Part shown: piece by piece, positions 62,250 through 64,000 of the stretch
How the letters are laid out: each line of letters starts with the position of its first letter
Position numbering within the stretch: the first letter of the stretch is position 1
Source of the DNA: Rufibacter roseolus
GTDB taxonomy: Bacteria; Bacteroidota; Bacteroidia; Cytophagales; Hymenobacteraceae
Assembly: GCF_017916365.1 (NCBI RefSeq)
Contig: NZ_JAFMSU010000002.1
Coordinates: 1,488,001-1,552,000 of the forward strand
Direction: 5' to 3'
DNA length: 64,000 bases
Position numbers and translations under genes: made by a program
Notes under the pieces: generated by a model
Databases searched by the model: none
The model's input: only the letters and a program-made list of their open reading frames with translations
Told to the model about the DNA's origin: nothing

Positions 62250-63602
62250 CTAATCCTTCTGTACCGAAGCAAGCACCTGCGGTGCTCCCTCTACTTTACG
62301 CAGCACCCACTCCCCTACCTGGAGTCCTTGCTTACGCCCGTTGTCTATGGCGTCCATGAAGTGAATACCGCCATAAAATCGGGAAAGGCCTGCCTCAATG
62401 GCAGCGTCTTGGAAGGATTTGAACTTGCGGTCCGGCAGCCCGAAACGCTCTTCAACAGTATCGGTGTACTGGAACTGGTCTCCGAAGTAATGGCTCAGGA
62501 TCACCGCGGAGGCCGCTGAGATGGTGGAGTGACCACTGAGATACTCCGGAAAGGGCGGTGTTTGCAGCAGGGGCTTGTAAGTGGGGTCAATGTACTTGCG
62601 GATGGCAGTCTCCGGACGGATGCGGTTGCTGCGGAACTTCTCGTCCCAGCAAGAGATAAAGCCATCCATCAGCGCAATGGACACCAAGGTGTGCACCTTC
62701 ATGGATTTGGCAAAATCGGCTTTGGCCTGCTTACAGGCAATGCCCGTGATACCCAGCCAGTGCGCACCCGGAGATATTTTCTTCAGGCCCGCCTGCAAGT
62801 GCCCGTTGTCCTGCAGGGCAAAGGGGTTACAGTCCCAGAAAGAGGCAATCTCCAGCTGCTCCTGAGAAAGGTTTTTACTGGACTGGTAATTCTGTTGCAA
62901 TAGCGCAAAGAACTTAGATTTTTTATCTGAGGAAAAAGCCACGGGCGGCGCCGGTTTGAACTGAGAACAGGTGTCCAGGGTGAAGGACCTTACGGTGTTG
63001 AAGTAGGGCTCTACCGGAGCGAAATACGCGGGCGGGGTTGGGTACCAGTTACCCTCTCCTTCCTTGGGCGTGTACCGCGGATAGTTGCTGATGCGGTTGT
63101 ATTTATCTGCTTTGGCGTAGGCCAGGATCTGCTTGCTCACCTTTTTCGCATAGTTCAGTGACGAGGTGATAGTTTCTTCGGCGAGGCCTTCGCGGCGGCA
63201 GGAATCCAGGAACTGGACTTCCATGGAGTCCAGCAGCACACCGGAGGGCTGCATTTTCTTGGCGGTCTCCATCATGGCCAGAATAGCGCTCAGTTCCGGA
63301 GAATGCCCTTCAACGCTATCGGGTTTGGTGATTGCCGGATAGTTCCGCAGCACGCCGTGCATGCTTTTATAGGTGCTGTCGTTCTGGGAAACCACCTCGT
63401 AGCCGGCTAGCGTGGCGTAGGAGAAAAAGCGGGAGGCCAGCGGCGGATTGGTGACGTCATTCACCATGATGTCGGTCATTCTATGGATGATCTGGCTGAT
63501 CTGCTCAGAACTGAATTTCAGGTTCTGCTTCTGCTCCCGGCCCGGGGAAGAGCAAGCCCCAAGCACGATCCAAACCAAAATAAACGGTAAATACTTCTTC
63601 AT
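62250..63602 (-). CDS. vanadium-dependent haloperoxidase-like lipoprotein
   Basis: A 450-residue lipoprotein (lipobox LGAC) with the PAP2/vanadium haloperoxidase fold. Core motifs: EYLSGHSTISAASAVIL (active-site His and Ser) and YGGIHFMDAIDNGRKQG (second His). An upstream WYPTPPAYFAPVEPYF block, whose Pro-rich WxPTPP motif is typical of the bacterial haloperoxidase group, is present. Either halide oxidation with H2O2 or phosphatase activity is possible. Its ATG overlaps the stop of the upstream FG-GAP gene (TAATG), so the two are translationally coupled. A terminator follows. Confidence 0.85.
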   Translation of the reverse strand: MKKYLPFILVWIVLGACSSPGREQKQNLKFSSEQISQIIHRMTDIMVNDVTNPPLASRFFSYATLAGYEVVSQNDSTYKSMHGVLRNYPAITKPDSVEGHSPELSAILAMMETAKKMQPSGVLLDSMEVQFLDSCRREGLAEETITSSLNYAKKVSKQILAYAKADKYNRISNYPRYTPKEGEGNWYPTPPAYFAPVEPYFNTVRSFTLDTCSQFKPAPPVAFSSDKKSKFFALLQQNYQSSKNLSQEQLEIASFWDCNPFALQDNGHLQAGLKKISPGAHWLGITGIACKQAKADFAKSMKVHTLVSIALMDGFISCWDEKFRSNRIRPETAIRKYIDPTYKPLLQTPPFPEYLSGHSTISAASAVILSHYFGDQFQYTDTVEERFGLPDRKFKSFQDAAIEAGLSRFYGGIHFMDAIDNGRKQGLQVGEWVLRKVEGAPQVLASVQKD

Positions 63603-64000
63603 TACTGCAACTTGTATGCTTTCACGGGCATCTGGTTCAACCCAAATACCACCGTATTGTTCACGTTTAGAATGCTGCGCACATCGCCTACCACCTTGAA
63701 GCCCGATTTATGCTGCGGCACGTAAATGAAGTTTCCTTTGCCATCGTTCTGCAGCAGCACGCCGTAGTTCGCGTCTGATTTCCCGAATCGCAGGCGGGCT
63801 TTGTTGACATTGCCGCCCAAAAGCAAATCCGGGGCACCGTCATGGTTATAGTCCAGGGTAGTCATGGCAAATACCGGCGAATACTGAGCCTGCAGCGGCA
63901 ATTTCATCTCGGTGAACCTTCCGTTCGCACCTCCCTGAAAATAAGCTGTTTGCATATAATTGCAGGACAGATGACCGGCCCCACTAAGTTCCGTAGGGGT
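63602..64000 (-). CDS. FG-GAP/VCBS repeat protein, C-terminal part
   Basis: The last ~132 codons of a gene that enters from the right edge; the frame stays open to base 64000, so any start is outside. LDYNHDGAPDLLLGGNVNKAR has the Asp/Asn-rich calcium loop and the xxDLLLG strand of FG-GAP (VCBS) propeller repeats. Such proteins are large, exported, often of the CRTAC1/ASPIC type, and commonly precede vanadium-haloperoxidase-like genes in Bacteroidota. The stop codon overlaps the next gene's start. Confidence 0.8.
   Translation of the reverse strand, partial: TPTELSGAGHLSCNYMQTAYFQGGANGRFTEMKLPLQAQYSPVFAMTTLDYNHDGAPDLLLGGNVNKARLRFGKSDANYGVLLQNDGKGNFIYVPQHKSGFKVVGDVRSILNVNNTVVFGLNQMPVKAYKLQ

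Overview
The window looks like a chromosomal segment of a Bacteroidota bacterium of the order Cytophagales, most likely Hymenobacteraceae (Rufibacter/Pontibacter-like). This is inferred from LytTR/histidine-kinase pairs, many small lipoproteins, a DUF3943-type outer-membrane protein, almost no Shine-Dalgarno sequences, TAnnTTTG-like -7 boxes, and dispersed repeats of kinds common in this phylum. Most of the window is moderately GC-rich (a bit over 50% by eye). One block, about 38.25-42.0 kb, is strikingly AT-rich.

Layout. 0-3 kb: a cut-off patatin-like lipase, then two divergently transcribed spore-photoproduct-lyase-family radical SAM genes. 3-10.6 kb: a two-component pair, a beta-lactamase-fold lipoprotein with altered active-site residues, an overlapping DUF3037/HipA-like kinase pair and small hypothetical genes. 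10.8-19 kb: a DUF3943-type protein, msrB, a TMEM175-type channel, a large SNF2 helicase with a SWIM zinc finger, and a TTHB210-like lipoprotein. 19-31.5 kb: gamma-glutamyltransferase, an MFS transporter, an erythromycin-esterase homologue, a short-chain dehydrogenase, and a minus-strand run of hydrolases (alpha/beta hydrolase, N-formylglutamate amidohydrolase, S66 LD-carboxypeptidase). 31.8-38.2 kb: a Gly/Tyr-rich disordered protein, lipoproteins, a REP-associated transposase broken by a nonsense codon, and a UvrA2-type ABC ATPase.

38.3-41.9 kb is the most interesting block: two AT-rich, co-directional genes 44 bp apart. The first encodes a protein with a C-terminal PD-(D/E)XK-like nuclease motif, the second a SIR2-domain protein with an unrecognised C-terminal half. 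It resembles a horizontally acquired NAD-depleting anti-phage system and does not match any named system I can recall. A truncated copy of a DUF1624 membrane gene follows; an intact paralogue lies 9.5 kb further on.

42-53 kb: a MscS-family channel, then a conserved operon of circularly permuted ATP-grasp ligase, alpha-E protein, transglutaminase and zinc peptidase, probably making or trimming a peptide-like product. After a dense repeat cluster come a CE2-like esterase and the intact DUF1624 gene. 53-64 kb: two tandem paralogous lipoproteins built from four copies of one ~200-residue domain, HrpB helicase, a small four-histidine membrane protein framed by a ~450 bp inverted repeat, and a vanadium-haloperoxidase-like lipoprotein coupled to an FG-GAP protein that runs off the window.

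Intergenic space is full of short repeats: a family of covarying hairpins at gene 3' ends, REP palindromes, and several MITE-like elements with terminal inverted repeats. No rRNA, tRNA or CRISPR array was seen.
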